Shown: one piece after another, positions 1 to 4,892 of the stretch
Position numbering within the stretch: the first letter of the stretch is position 1
Layout: the number at the start of each line of letters is the position of its first letter
DNA from: an uncultured Gammaproteobacteria bacterium
Lineage (GTDB): Bacteria > Pseudomonadota > Gammaproteobacteria > SZUA-140
Assembly (NCBI GenBank): GCA_945787585.1
Contig: CALZIG010000031.1
Coordinates: forward strand, 1-5,654
DNA: 5,654 nucleotides
Direction of reading: 5' to 3'
Notes under the pieces: generated by a model
The model's database searches: none
What the model was told of the DNA's origin: nothing
What the model saw: only the letters and a program-made list of their open reading frames with translations
Program-made: the position numbers and the translations under genes

Positions 1-44
1 CGGTAACGTTCAAACCCTTCATCGGCGAGTGTTTGCTGGCGCAT
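1..44 (-). CDS. IS5-family transposase, N-terminal fragment (cut by window edge)
   Basis: The minus-strand ATG at 44-42 opens MRQQTLADEGFERYR and runs off the window. This resembles the N-termini of IS5-group DDE transposases, which usually begin MKQQT/MRQQT, continue with a GFE-x-YR stretch and then a TRRE/TKRE stretch. A good ribosome binding site (GGAG, complement of 54-57) lies nine bases before the start. Family members are about 300-360 residues long, cut both ends of the element and insert it at short TA-rich targets. Only 14 complete codons are visible, so intactness and catalytic residues cannot be judged. A leftward promoter at the nearby FNR-type box could read into this gene, but that is inference. 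Confidence 0.72.
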   Translation of the reverse strand, partial: MRQQTLADEGFERY

Positions 45-116
45 CTTGTTGTTCTCCGCGACGTTTAAATCGATAAAACGTATTATGACGGAAATGATGA
101 ATAAATCAGAGGTTCC
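1..116 (-). mobile_element. 5' end of an IS5-family insertion sequence (continues off the left edge)
   Basis: Read on the minus strand, the element starts near position 116 with GGAACCTCTGATTTATTC, which resembles an IS5-group terminal inverted repeat. A short leader and the transposase start follow (ATG at 44-42). The adjacent plus-strand TTAA (117-120) fits the 4-bp YTAR target duplicated by this group. A CATAAT hexamer (complement of 82-87) could be a -10 element for the transposase. Only one end is visible, so the inverted-repeat pair and the duplicated target cannot be confirmed. The family assignment rests on the transposase N-terminus; the exact boundary is inferred. Confidence 0.7.
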
Positions 117-162
117 TTAATATTGATTGCCGCGCCTGCGGCAGATATCTACTACGAACATA

Positions 163-183
163 TTGGGTTTACAAATAACCCAA
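163..183. repeat. 7-bp inverted repeat, possible operator
   Basis: TTGGGTT (163-169) and AACCCAA (177-183) form a perfect 7-bp inverted repeat around the 7-base loop TACAAAT. It lies 13 bases left of the FNR-type box. No T-run follows on either strand, so it does not look like a terminator. Another small hairpin, TGCCGC-gcct-GCGGCA (128-143), lies further left. An operator for a regulator acting with FNR is possible but unsupported beyond the symmetry. Confidence 0.3.
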
Positions 184-195
184 GGTGCTGGGTGC

Positions 196-209
196 TTGAT
201 CGTGATCAA
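196..209. promoter_or_regulatory. FNR/Anr/Dnr-type binding site
   Basis: TTGATCGTGATCAA matches the FNR-family consensus TTGAT-N4-ATCAA at every defined position. Such sites are bound by oxygen- or NO-sensing Crp/FNR regulators. When centred about 41.5 bases before a transcript start, they activate genes under low oxygen. The box is symmetric and gives no direction. Rightwards, the best -10 is CATACT (226-231), about six bases too close for the standard class II spacing. Leftwards, TGTAAA (complement of 168-173) sits at the expected spacing. The target may therefore be the permease remnant at 333 or a leftward gene now displaced by the IS element. The site is clear in sequence; its use is inferred. 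Confidence 0.72.
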
Positions 210-284
210 ATATTAAATTAAGTGCCATACTGCTCGCACCATTACTACTTCATTTCATTTCCTGTGTCCGATCGTTATGTGTGA

Positions 285-309
285 CCAGGATAGAAATTGT
301 CGATCCTGG
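285..309 (+). promoter_or_regulatory. Hairpin in the leader of the permease remnant
   Basis: CCAGGAT (285-291) pairs perfectly with ATCCTGG (303-309) around an 11-base loop. A purine-rich stretch with the Shine-Dalgarno GGAGG (315-319) follows at once. No T-run follows, so it is not a terminator. It could affect translation or mRNA stability of the original permease gene. Function is unsupported beyond the pairing and the position. Confidence 0.3.
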
Positions 310-332
310 GAAATGGAGGTATTAGTTGAGGT

Positions 333-494
333 ATGAATACTACAGAGGGTAGATCATCGCAGTATCGTAAGGATAGTCTGACATTGGTCGGCGTAGTTGC
401 ACTTGGCACTGGTGTGATGATTGGAGCGGGTATTTTTGCACTGACCGGTCAGATGGCAGAGATGACGGGTAGTCTTTTTCCATTGGCTTTTCTT
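333..494 (+). pseudogene. APC-superfamily amino-acid permease, N-terminal remnant
   Basis: The first ~54 codons encode a short polar N-tail followed by VVALGTGVMIGAGIFALTGQ and GSLFPLAFL. The glycine-rich GVMIGAGIFAL motif is the hallmark of transmembrane helix 1 in APC-superfamily amino-acid/polyamine permeases, where unwound helix 1 binds the substrate backbone. The family normally has about 12 helices and 400-500 residues, so nearly everything is missing. Homology stops near 487-495, where the sequence becomes NhaA in another frame. The open frame continues for ~18 unrelated codons to a TGA at 549-551. GGAGG at 315-319 lies 13 bases before the ATG, slightly far; an upstream in-frame TGA (327-329) rules out an earlier start. 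The original substrate cannot be told. Confidence 0.75.
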
Positions 495-1413
495 TCTGCT
501 CGGTCTTGCGATCAAACGGGAAATGCTTGCCGGCGACCTCGCTCAGCCTGAACATCGACGTATGCTGATTCTCTGTGCAGTTGGTGGGATGGTTTGTCCG
601 GCGGTGATTTATTCCTTGTTCAACTGGTCGCTTGATTCACAGATTGGGTGGGGCATACCTATGGCCACTGATACTGCGTTTGCACTGATTGTGTTTTAGG
701 TAGTGGCCAACCGTGCAGACGTTCGCCGACCGATTTTCTATATTATTGTTGGTGTTGCAGCGTGGTGGACGATGCTCAAATCGGGCGTTCACCCTACGGT
801 GGCGGGTATTGCTATTGCCTTGACGGTACCAGCAAGGCCCAAGATGTCATCTGGAAAGTTACTCGATAAAGCAAAATCGATAATCAGCTCAATGCAGAAA
901 AAAAACAAGGTAGATGTTCTTGGTAGTAGACGAGATCATGAAAAAATACTTGAGGCGCGAGATGTTGCGGAACGTGCCAGTACACCGCTACGTCGTTGGG
1001 AAGATGCACTGGATTTACCGGTCGTATTATTTGTCTTACCGCTGTTTGCGTTGGTCAATGCAGGTGTGGTGATTAGCTTTAGCTCTTTTACCGAAAGTCT
1101 TCAGCGCCCGATAGGATTAGGCATTATATCTGGGCTTTTCATTGGAAAATTAATTGGCATTTCTGGTGCTTGCTGGCTGGGTCAGCGTTTCAATATTGGC
1201 CGTTTGCCTGGTAACGTGAATATAAAACATGTCATTTGTGTTTCACTTATTGCAGGGATAGGTGTCACCATGTCCACTTTTATTGCCGCAGTGGGGTTTG
1301 ACGCACAACCCGAACAGCTCCTTATGACAAAAACATCGATTCTGTTTGCCTCAATACTTTCCGCGATACTTGGCGTATTGTATCTTCGGTTGGTTTCTGC
1401 CAATAAAACATAA
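487..1413 (+). pseudogene. nhaA: Na+/H+ antiporter NhaA, degraded remnant
   Basis: The remnant reads FFLLGLAIKREMLAGDLAQ, then GGMVCPAVIYSLFNW and ATDTAFAL. After a TAG at 697-699, the same frame continues with LKSGVHPTVAGI, LPLFALVNAGV, IGKLIGI and GIGVTMSTFIA. These are landmarks of NhaA, the inner-membrane antiporter that exchanges Na+ for protons. Compared with the E. coli protein, about 70 N-terminal residues are absent. About 55-60 residues are also missing right at the TAG, between ATDTAFALIVF and the helix before LKSGVH. That gap holds the essential Asp163-Asp164 pair, although the Asp133 equivalent (codon 670-672) and the Lys300 equivalent (in IGKLIGI) survive. A GTG at 703 could open a 236-codon product, but it would lack the transport core. 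No further stop or frameshift follows, suggesting fairly recent decay. Confidence 0.87.
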
Positions 1414-1717
1414 AAAAGCACTCAATTCGTCACACATAAAATATGGCTTCATGAATAAGCGATGTACCGCTTGCTGACTTTGAGGGTAGAATGGGTGTCT
1501 AAGCAATAGGGGTGTGTAAATATGGGCGAATTTCCCCGCCTTGTTGCCATTTATTTGTTATGCGCGCAGATCATCGCTGGTTATCTTACGCGTTATGTGT
1601 CAAAAGAGTGTTAACATGCTTTATGTTTCGTTATGAAGTATGTTGTTATAGAGTTCTGTAGGAAAGTTTAGAACACAGTAGTTTAATAGAAATCATTTAT
1701 CGAGGAATAATTACGGC
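1414..1717. other. Intergenic region between nhaA remnant and cold-shock gene
   Basis: The nhaA remnant has no convincing terminator. A weak hairpin, AAGCG/CGCTT (1457-1472), has no T-run. TAGAAT (1487-1492) could be a -10 element for the small ORF at 1522, but no good -35 accompanies it. Upstream of the cold-shock gene, TATAGA (1647-1652) is a possible -10, and GTTCT/AGAAC (1653-1674) is a short inverted repeat. I see no convincing RNA gene and no clear equivalent of the long E. coli cspA leader. Confidence 0.4.
1522..1614 (+). CDS. Possible 30-residue single-helix membrane peptide
   Basis: An ATG at 1522 opens 30 codons ending at TAA 1612-1614. AGGGG (1508-1512) lies nine bases before the start, a normal Shine-Dalgarno distance. 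After a six-residue polar start (MGEFPR), the middle LVAIYLLCAQIIAGYL is strongly hydrophobic and long enough to span a membrane. The tail TRYVSKEC is positively charged, a pattern seen in small bacterial membrane proteins. The frame is closed upstream by TAG at 1507-1509. I do not recognise the peptide. So short a frame could be chance, so the call rests on the ribosome site plus the coherent helix. Confidence 0.35.
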   Translation: MGEFPRLVAIYLLCAQIIAGYLTRYVSKEC

Positions 1718-1924
1718 ATGAGTACAGGTACAGTAAAGTGGTTTAATGCAGACAAGGGTTTCGGTTTCATCACTCCAGAGGATGGCGGCAATGACTTGTT
1801 TGTTCATCATTCTGAAATTCAGGCAGGCGGTGGTTATGCCACTCTGAATGATGGTCAGAAAGTGGAATATGAAGTTGGACAAGGCCAAAAAGGACCGTGT
1901 GCTAATAAGGTAACGCCAGTTTAA
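1718..1924 (+). CDS. CspA-family cold-shock protein
   Basis: This 68-residue protein is a single cold-shock domain: a five-stranded OB-fold barrel that binds single-stranded RNA and DNA. Family members melt RNA secondary structure as chaperones, often during cold shock, growth transitions or stress. Both nucleic-acid-binding motifs are intact: RNP1 KGFGFI (residues 13-18) and RNP2 LFVHHS (27-32), with the aromatic Trp8-Phe9 before them. The ending [12 protein letters not shown] is typical. The loop [12 protein letters not shown] is slightly longer than in the shortest CspA proteins, but total length is normal. AGGA (1703-1706) lies 11 bases before the ATG. It is followed by a strong terminator and appears monocistronic. 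Which csp paralogue it is, and whether it is cold-induced, cannot be determined. Confidence 0.96.
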   Translation: MSTGTVKWFNADKGFGFITPEDGGNDLFVHHSEIQAGGGYATLNDGQKVEYEVGQGQKGPCANKVTPV

Positions 1925-1946
1925 GGCTACCCATTAACCGGTTTGT

Positions 1947-1980
1947 GGTAAAAGGGGGCAATCCCCTTTTACCGGTTTTA
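1947..1980 (+). terminator. Intrinsic terminator of the cold-shock gene
   Basis: GGTAAAAGGGG (1947-1957) and CCCCTTTTACC (1963-1973) form a perfect 11-bp stem with a 5-base loop, 22 bases after the stop codon. The tail GGTTTTA has only a short T-run, but the stem is strong. An 8-bp direct repeat, ACCGGTTT (1937-1944 and 1971-1978), flanks the hairpin and could offer a competing pairing. Confidence 0.82.
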
Positions 1981-2215
1981 CCCTCGGGATTTTGCCGTCG
2001 TCGGTGCCCGGGAAAGGCTGTTTTAACATTTTTTGCGGCCCCGACTTTTCTTTGTTCCATTGATTTCGCCCTATACCTGGTGCTCAGGCTAGCTGCGCGA
2101 TATTCTTAATACCATTTCCAATACACGCTAGTTTTCGATAAAGGCGCATCCTTTTTTCCATTCTTTGTTTTCCATCCAGATAAGTGACATTTTGATGGTA
2201 TGCGTATGTTATCGC
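1981..2215. other. Intergenic region without a recognised gene
   Basis: This part of the 430-base gap between the cold-shock gene and the gene at 2355 has no plus-strand frame that looks coding. A GC-rich patch (CCCTCGGG at 1981-1988, CCCGGG at 2008-2013) gives way to T-rich sequence. A minus-strand open frame of 85 codons (2341-2084) crosses it and the Fur operator, but lacks a ribosome site and shows no family motif. I see no convincing RNA gene or repeat. Confidence 0.45.
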
Positions 2216-2244
2216 TTGCAAATGCGAATAATTCTCATTACTAT
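2216..2244 (+). promoter_or_regulatory. Fur-controlled promoter
   Basis: AATGCGAATAATTCTCATT (2221-2239) is a 19-bp near-perfect palindrome. Its core TGCGAATAATTCTCA differs at one position from TGAGAAT-N-ATTCTCA, a common form of the Fur operator. TTGCAA (2216-2221) and TACTAT (2239-2244) make a sigma70-type promoter with a 17-bp spacer, and the operator fills that spacer. Fur with Fe2+ bound there would block RNA polymerase, so the downstream gene should be repressed when iron is plentiful. The transcript would start near 2251, giving a leader of about 100 bases. The operator match is visible; regulation is inferred. Confidence 0.75.
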
Positions 2245-2290
2245 TTAATGGTGGTTGAATAACACCCGGCACGACGAGGAGTGAGCGGTA

Positions 2291-2335
2291 ATGAAAGATC
2301 ACGCCAGATATGGCGAGGCGGATGTCGTGAATTAA
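2291..2335 (+). CDS. Possible 14-codon leader ORF
   Basis: ATG at 2291 opens MKDHARYGEADVVN and stops at TAA 2333-2335, 19 bases before the next gene. A strong Shine-Dalgarno sequence, GAGGAG (2276-2281), lies nine bases upstream. It would sit in the mRNA leader downstream of the Fur-type promoter, so it could be a leader peptide coupled to the 2355 gene. The peptide has no run of one amino acid that would suggest attenuation. A frame this short may be chance; the ribosome site is the only positive evidence. Confidence 0.3.
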   Translation: MKDHARYGEADVVN

Positions 2336-2354
2336 AATCAAAGGAGCGCTACTG

Positions 2355-2660
2355 ATGACTTACATGATCAATGCTCGGCTGGAGGAAGGTGTCCCATCGT
2401 TGATACTGGCTGACCCCATCACAGGTGAAGAACGCCTTCATTGGAGAGGCGATAGCACAGCCAATAGCGAGCATGACTGGATCAGCCTGTTTAAGCGGTT
2501 GGTGGTACTTTCTTGCGTCGACCGGATCAGGATCGTTCAGCGGGCCGAGTTACCACGCTTTGGTAATGAGTGTATTGAGTGCACTATGTGTGTGAATCAG
2601 GAAACATTAATGGATGCGAAGAAAGTAAATGTTCCAACAGAGACAGAGCAAAAGAGATGA
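2355..2660 (+). CDS. Uncharacterised CxxCxxC protein, probably Fur-regulated
   Basis: I do not recognise this 101-residue protein. It has no signal peptide or membrane helix and is probably cytoplasmic. The N-terminal half (INARLEEGVPSLILADPITG, then LHWRG) looks like a small beta-rich fold. A helix follows (DWISLFKRLVVLSCVDRI, residues 41-58). The distinctive part is NECIECTMCV, with Cys73, Cys76 and Cys79 spaced CxxCxxC plus Cys54; these could bind a metal or an Fe-S cluster. The ~20-residue tail is polar and likely disordered. AAGGAG (2341-2346) lies eight bases before ATG 2355 and favours it over the ATG at 2364. The Fur-type promoter at 2216-2244 is the nearest upstream control element, suggesting a role in iron metabolism. 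Possible roles include an iron-sparing factor or a metal-handling accessory; none can be assigned. Confidence 0.8.
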   Translation: MTYMINARLEEGVPSLILADPITGEERLHWRGDSTANSEHDWISLFKRLVVLSCVDRIRIVQRAELPRFGNECIECTMCVNQETLMDAKKVNVPTETEQKR

Positions 2661-2879
2661 GTGCATAGCTTGTAGAGCGTTTGGGTATAAGAGCTTATAT
2701 TCTGTATACACTTAAGTAGTAGTAACTTATTTCTGAACCGTGTTGAAGTCGTAGTCAATAACTTACATGTAATTAATACATTGCTTACGATAGCGGATTT
2801 GAATGCGAGTAAAGATCGTGGAAAATAATAGCGTCTTCTTTTTTTGTGCCGTTATACTCGTATATAAATAGGATTTATA

Positions 2880-2902
2880 TGTGGTTTTTCCACAGTTTTT
2901 TT
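2880..2902 (+). terminator. Terminator-like hairpin in the leader of the HDOD gene
   Basis: TGTGG (2880-2884) and CCACA (2890-2894) form a 5-bp stem with a TTTTT loop, followed by seven Ts (2896-2902). This is the layout of a small intrinsic terminator. It could end transcripts from the gene at 2355, whose stop is 220 bases upstream. It could instead act as an attenuator, since possible -10 hexamers TATACT (2853-2858) and TATAAA (2863-2868) precede it. A second mini-hairpin, CTTCA-aag-TGAAG (2903-2915), abuts the Shine-Dalgarno GGGGA of the next gene. The stem is short, so termination strength is uncertain. Confidence 0.45.
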
Positions 2903-2925
2903 CTTCAAAGTGAAGTGGGGACTTT

Positions 2926-3813
2926 ATGGTTTCTATCTACGATAACCCTCGAACGCTGAAATTGGTAGATGACCTACGTCACCGTCTGAATGAGGGAGTT
3001 TCGCTGCCTGTGTTACCCGAGATTTCTCGTGAACTTATTATGTTGCGGAATCGACCGAACGTAGATATACCTGATCTAGTCTCTATTGTGCAGAAAGACG
3101 CAGTGTTGTCAGCGCAGCTGTTACGTCAAGCAAGAATGTCTATTTATGGCTATGGTGAAAGGATTAAAACAGTTGATGATGCAATAAAGCTAGTGATTGG
3201 TTTTGATGGCGCTTTGCATCTGGCGCTAGGCTTGTCAGCAGGTAAGAGTCTACGAATAGAGTCGGGTGGCCCACTAGGGATGAAAAATATATGGCTTAAT
3301 TCATTGCAGACGGCTGTGTTGGTGAATGCGCTCGCAAAAGAGCTGCCTGTATCCAGTCGCCCTAATCTCGGTTTAAGTTATCTTGCTGGTCTTATGCATA
3401 ATATCGGTTATTTATTAATTGGAAGCCTGTATACAAATGAGTTTGATAAGTTGAACAGAGTGACGGTGGCATTAGATGATATAAATACTCGCGAACGAGA
3501 GTTCCATTATATTGGCTTATCTCACGACATGATCGGGAGTATGTTACTGCGTAACTGGGGTTTGCCGGAAGAAATTATTGTCGCTGTGGCAGAACATCAT
3601 TTCCCAGATTATGATGGACCGCATGCAATTTATGCAAAGCTAGTGAACCTGGCAAATATACTGATTGCAAAAGATGAGATTATCTTTTCAGATAAAGAGC
3701 TGGCAACGTTAGAAGCGCTTACGCTAGATGAGATGGCCGTTCAAAGGAGCCTGGAAAGATTGGCTGCGATGAGGTCAGGGCTTGATGAGATGGTATATGA
3801 GCTTGTTGCCTAG
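2926..3813 (+). CDS. HDOD-domain signalling protein with degenerate HD motif
   Basis: This 295-residue soluble protein is mostly one HDOD domain (about residues 22-250), an HD-superfamily relative used as a non-enzymatic signalling or scaffold module in proteobacteria. Family landmarks are LPVLPEIS (27-34), DIPDLVSIVQKDAVLSAQLLRQA (47-69), GLMHNIGYLLIG (155-166), HYIGLSHDMIGSMLLRNWGLP (194-214) and AEHH (222-225). The catalytic HD of true HD phosphohydrolases is replaced by His158-Asn159, and the usual GK/GR is Gly161-Tyr162, arguing against metal-dependent hydrolysis. The ~45-residue C-terminal tail is helical with no second recognised domain; no GGDEF, EAL or receiver domain is fused. GGGGA (2917-2921) lies four bases before the ATG. 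A good terminator follows, so it appears monocistronic. HDOD proteins act in chemosensory, motility and two-component pathways; the specific partner is unknown. Confidence 0.9.
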   Translation: MVSIYDNPRTLKLVDDLRHRLNEGVSLPVLPEISRELIMLRNRPNVDIPDLVSIVQKDAVLSAQLLRQARMSIYGYGERIKTVDDAIKLVIGFDGALHLALGLSAGKSLRIESGGPLGMKNIWLNSLQTAVLVNALAKELPVSSRPNLGLSYLAGLMHNIGYLLIGSLYTNEFDKLNRVTVALDDINTREREFHYIGLSHDMIGSMLLRNWGLPEEIIVAVAEHHFPDYDGPHAIYAKLVNLANILIAKDEIIFSDKELATLEALTLDEMAVQRSLERLAAMRSGLDEMVYELVA

Positions 3814-3874
3814 TTTTTAATGTTGCACCCTGATAACGATTGCACTAATTTATTCGAAGACAATAGATTTTAAT

Positions 3875-3908
3875 ATAGCGCCTATAATGAAAGGCGCTAT
3901 TATTTCTT
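3875..3908 (+). terminator. Intrinsic terminator of the HDOD gene
   Basis: ATAGCGCCT (3875-3883) pairs with AGGCGCTAT (3892-3900) as a perfect 9-bp stem with an 8-base loop. The T-rich tail TATTTCTTT (3901-3909) follows. It lies about 60 bases after the HDOD stop codon and separates that gene from the next unit. The A-rich sequence before the stem is less continuous, so activity is likely mainly rightwards. Confidence 0.8.
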
Positions 3909-3985
3909 TGGAAATGAACCTGGAATCTATAAAGCTAACGTAAGTCGATGAAACTCATAACGGAAAGGCAATAATAAAAGACTAG

Positions 3986-4014
3986 TTGTATTAAACTTCC
4001 TCTCGCCATATTTT
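3986..4014 (+). promoter_or_regulatory. Candidate sigma70 promoter for the zinc-ribbon/Sel1 pair
   Basis: TTGTAT (3986-3991) and TATTTT (4009-4014) are separated by the ideal 17 bases and match the sigma70 -35 and -10 hexamers at four and five positions. A transcript would start near 4021 and run about 108 bases to the ATG at 4129. The region is AT-rich, so chance matches are likely; no operator was recognised. Confidence 0.4.
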
Positions 4015-4128
4015 CGTATTGAAATCATGAGTATTCTGGTAAATATAAATGCAATTAAGTGGATAGGAATTTGTATTGATTACCCGCTGGCACTCAGGTA
4101 AAACGATTGTCTAATATGGTTGCGATAA

Positions 4129-4857
4129 ATGAGTGATATGAAAGAGTGCGGTGCCTGTCGATTAGATATCCCAGATAAAGCGAGTAAATGCTCACACTGT
4201 GGCTCGACACAAGGCATTACACGGTTTTTTCTGTTTCCGAGTGCGCTCATTGCAATCGTTTCAAGCGTAATATCGCTTGGCATTTTACTGTCTCCTATGA
4301 TTAAGGAGAATCTTGCGTTAACCGATTCCGAAATATCGATTCGGTTTATTGGCGTCGATAGCAATTCAGTAACCTATCTTGTTTCTAACGTTGGTGAAAA
4401 ACCGGGATTGATCGCTAATTTTGGAATTTATTACAAGGATAGAATCCCGCTTATTTCTAGCAAACTTACGGCTGAGGGGTTGTTGTTAAGCAGTGGAGAA
4501 TCCGTATTGCTGCACCTGAAGCCATCAATTGAACCAGTAAAAAACCCTGTTGAACGAGCGATGAAATTTGGCATGAGTAAAAAAGAGGTAGAGGAATACC
4601 TTGCGTTCCACAAAATGGAAATAGCGGATCTTGCCGTTGCATTGCGTCTGCATAAAATTGTTGGCAGGCAAAATCTGAAAGAGGGGAAGTGCCTGGTGTC
4701 CGCAGAAGTATTTACCTTTCGTGGTGAAAGAAAGTCAGTCAGCCTAGCGAAGGGAGAGGAAATCGACGGTCCTTGTCGTTCAATCGAACGAATGGTATTT
4801 TCAAGTGAACACTATGGTGATCAATGGCGTAATTTTTCATCGATGTTTTGGGAGTAA
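4129..4857 (+). CDS. Zinc-ribbon, single-pass membrane protein of unknown function
   Basis: I do not recognise this 242-residue protein, but its layout is clear. Residues 7-24 form a short zinc ribbon, CGAC...CSHC, with Cys7, Cys10, Cys21 and Cys24; the spacing CxxC-x10-CxxC is typical of small zinc-binding modules at bacterial protein N-termini. A hydrophobic helix (about 33-56, FFLFPSALIAIVSSVISLGI) follows. The remaining ~185 residues look like a soluble, beta-rich then helical domain. By topology the ribbon is probably cytoplasmic and the large domain periplasmic, where Cys188 and Cys216 could form a disulfide. The ATG at 4129 has no clear Shine-Dalgarno sequence; a second in-frame ATG is at 4138. 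The next gene starts 35 bases after the stop, so both are probably co-transcribed. A sensor or envelope-anchoring role is plausible but unproven. Confidence 0.83.
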   Translation: MSDMKECGACRLDIPDKASKCSHCGSTQGITRFFLFPSALIAIVSSVISLGILLSPMIKENLALTDSEISIRFIGVDSNSVTYLVSNVGEKPGLIANFGIYYKDRIPLISSKLTAEGLLLSSGESVLLHLKPSIEPVKNPVERAMKFGMSKKEVEEYLAFHKMEIADLAVALRLHKIVGRQNLKEGKCLVSAEVFTFRGERKSVSLAKGEEIDGPCRSIERMVFSSEHYGDQWRNFSSMFWE

Positions 4858-4892
4858 CTTGCCATAGCTTTGCTGATCAAAAGGAGTTGATG

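Larger units (their letters stand above)
3814..4128. other. Intergenic region between HDOD gene and zinc-ribbon gene
   Basis: This 315-base gap holds the HDOD terminator (3875-3908) on the left and a sigma70-like promoter (3986-4014) in the middle. The remainder is AT-rich with no frame that looks coding. No repeats or RNA genes were recognised. Confidence 0.5.

Noticed and set aside
340..555. 71-codon minus-strand open frame opposite the permease remnant
   Set aside because: The plus strand has clear APC and NhaA homology here; the minus frame is a shadow.
703..1413. A functional short NhaA-like antiporter starting at GTG 703
   Set aside because: It would lack the N-terminal helices and the Asp pair of the ion-binding site, and a stop codon lies directly upstream in frame; a decayed gene is more likely.
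1182..1421. 79-codon minus-strand open frame opposite the NhaA C-terminus
   Set aside because: The plus strand encodes conserved NhaA helices; no independent signal on the minus strand.
1611..1618. TTAACATG / TGTTAACA palindrome upstream of the cold-shock gene as an operator
   Set aside because: Eight-base AT-rich palindromes are common by chance here and it matches no regulator site I can name.
2084..2341. 85-codon minus-strand open frame across the Fur operator
   Set aside because: No ribosome site before its start, no recognisable motif, and it overlaps a well-defined plus-strand promoter; most likely chance.
4848..4892. Upstream TTG start for the Sel1 gene, overlapping the previous stop codon
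   Set aside because: It has no proper ribosome site and adds a polar extension before an otherwise normal signal peptide; AAGGAG points to 4893.
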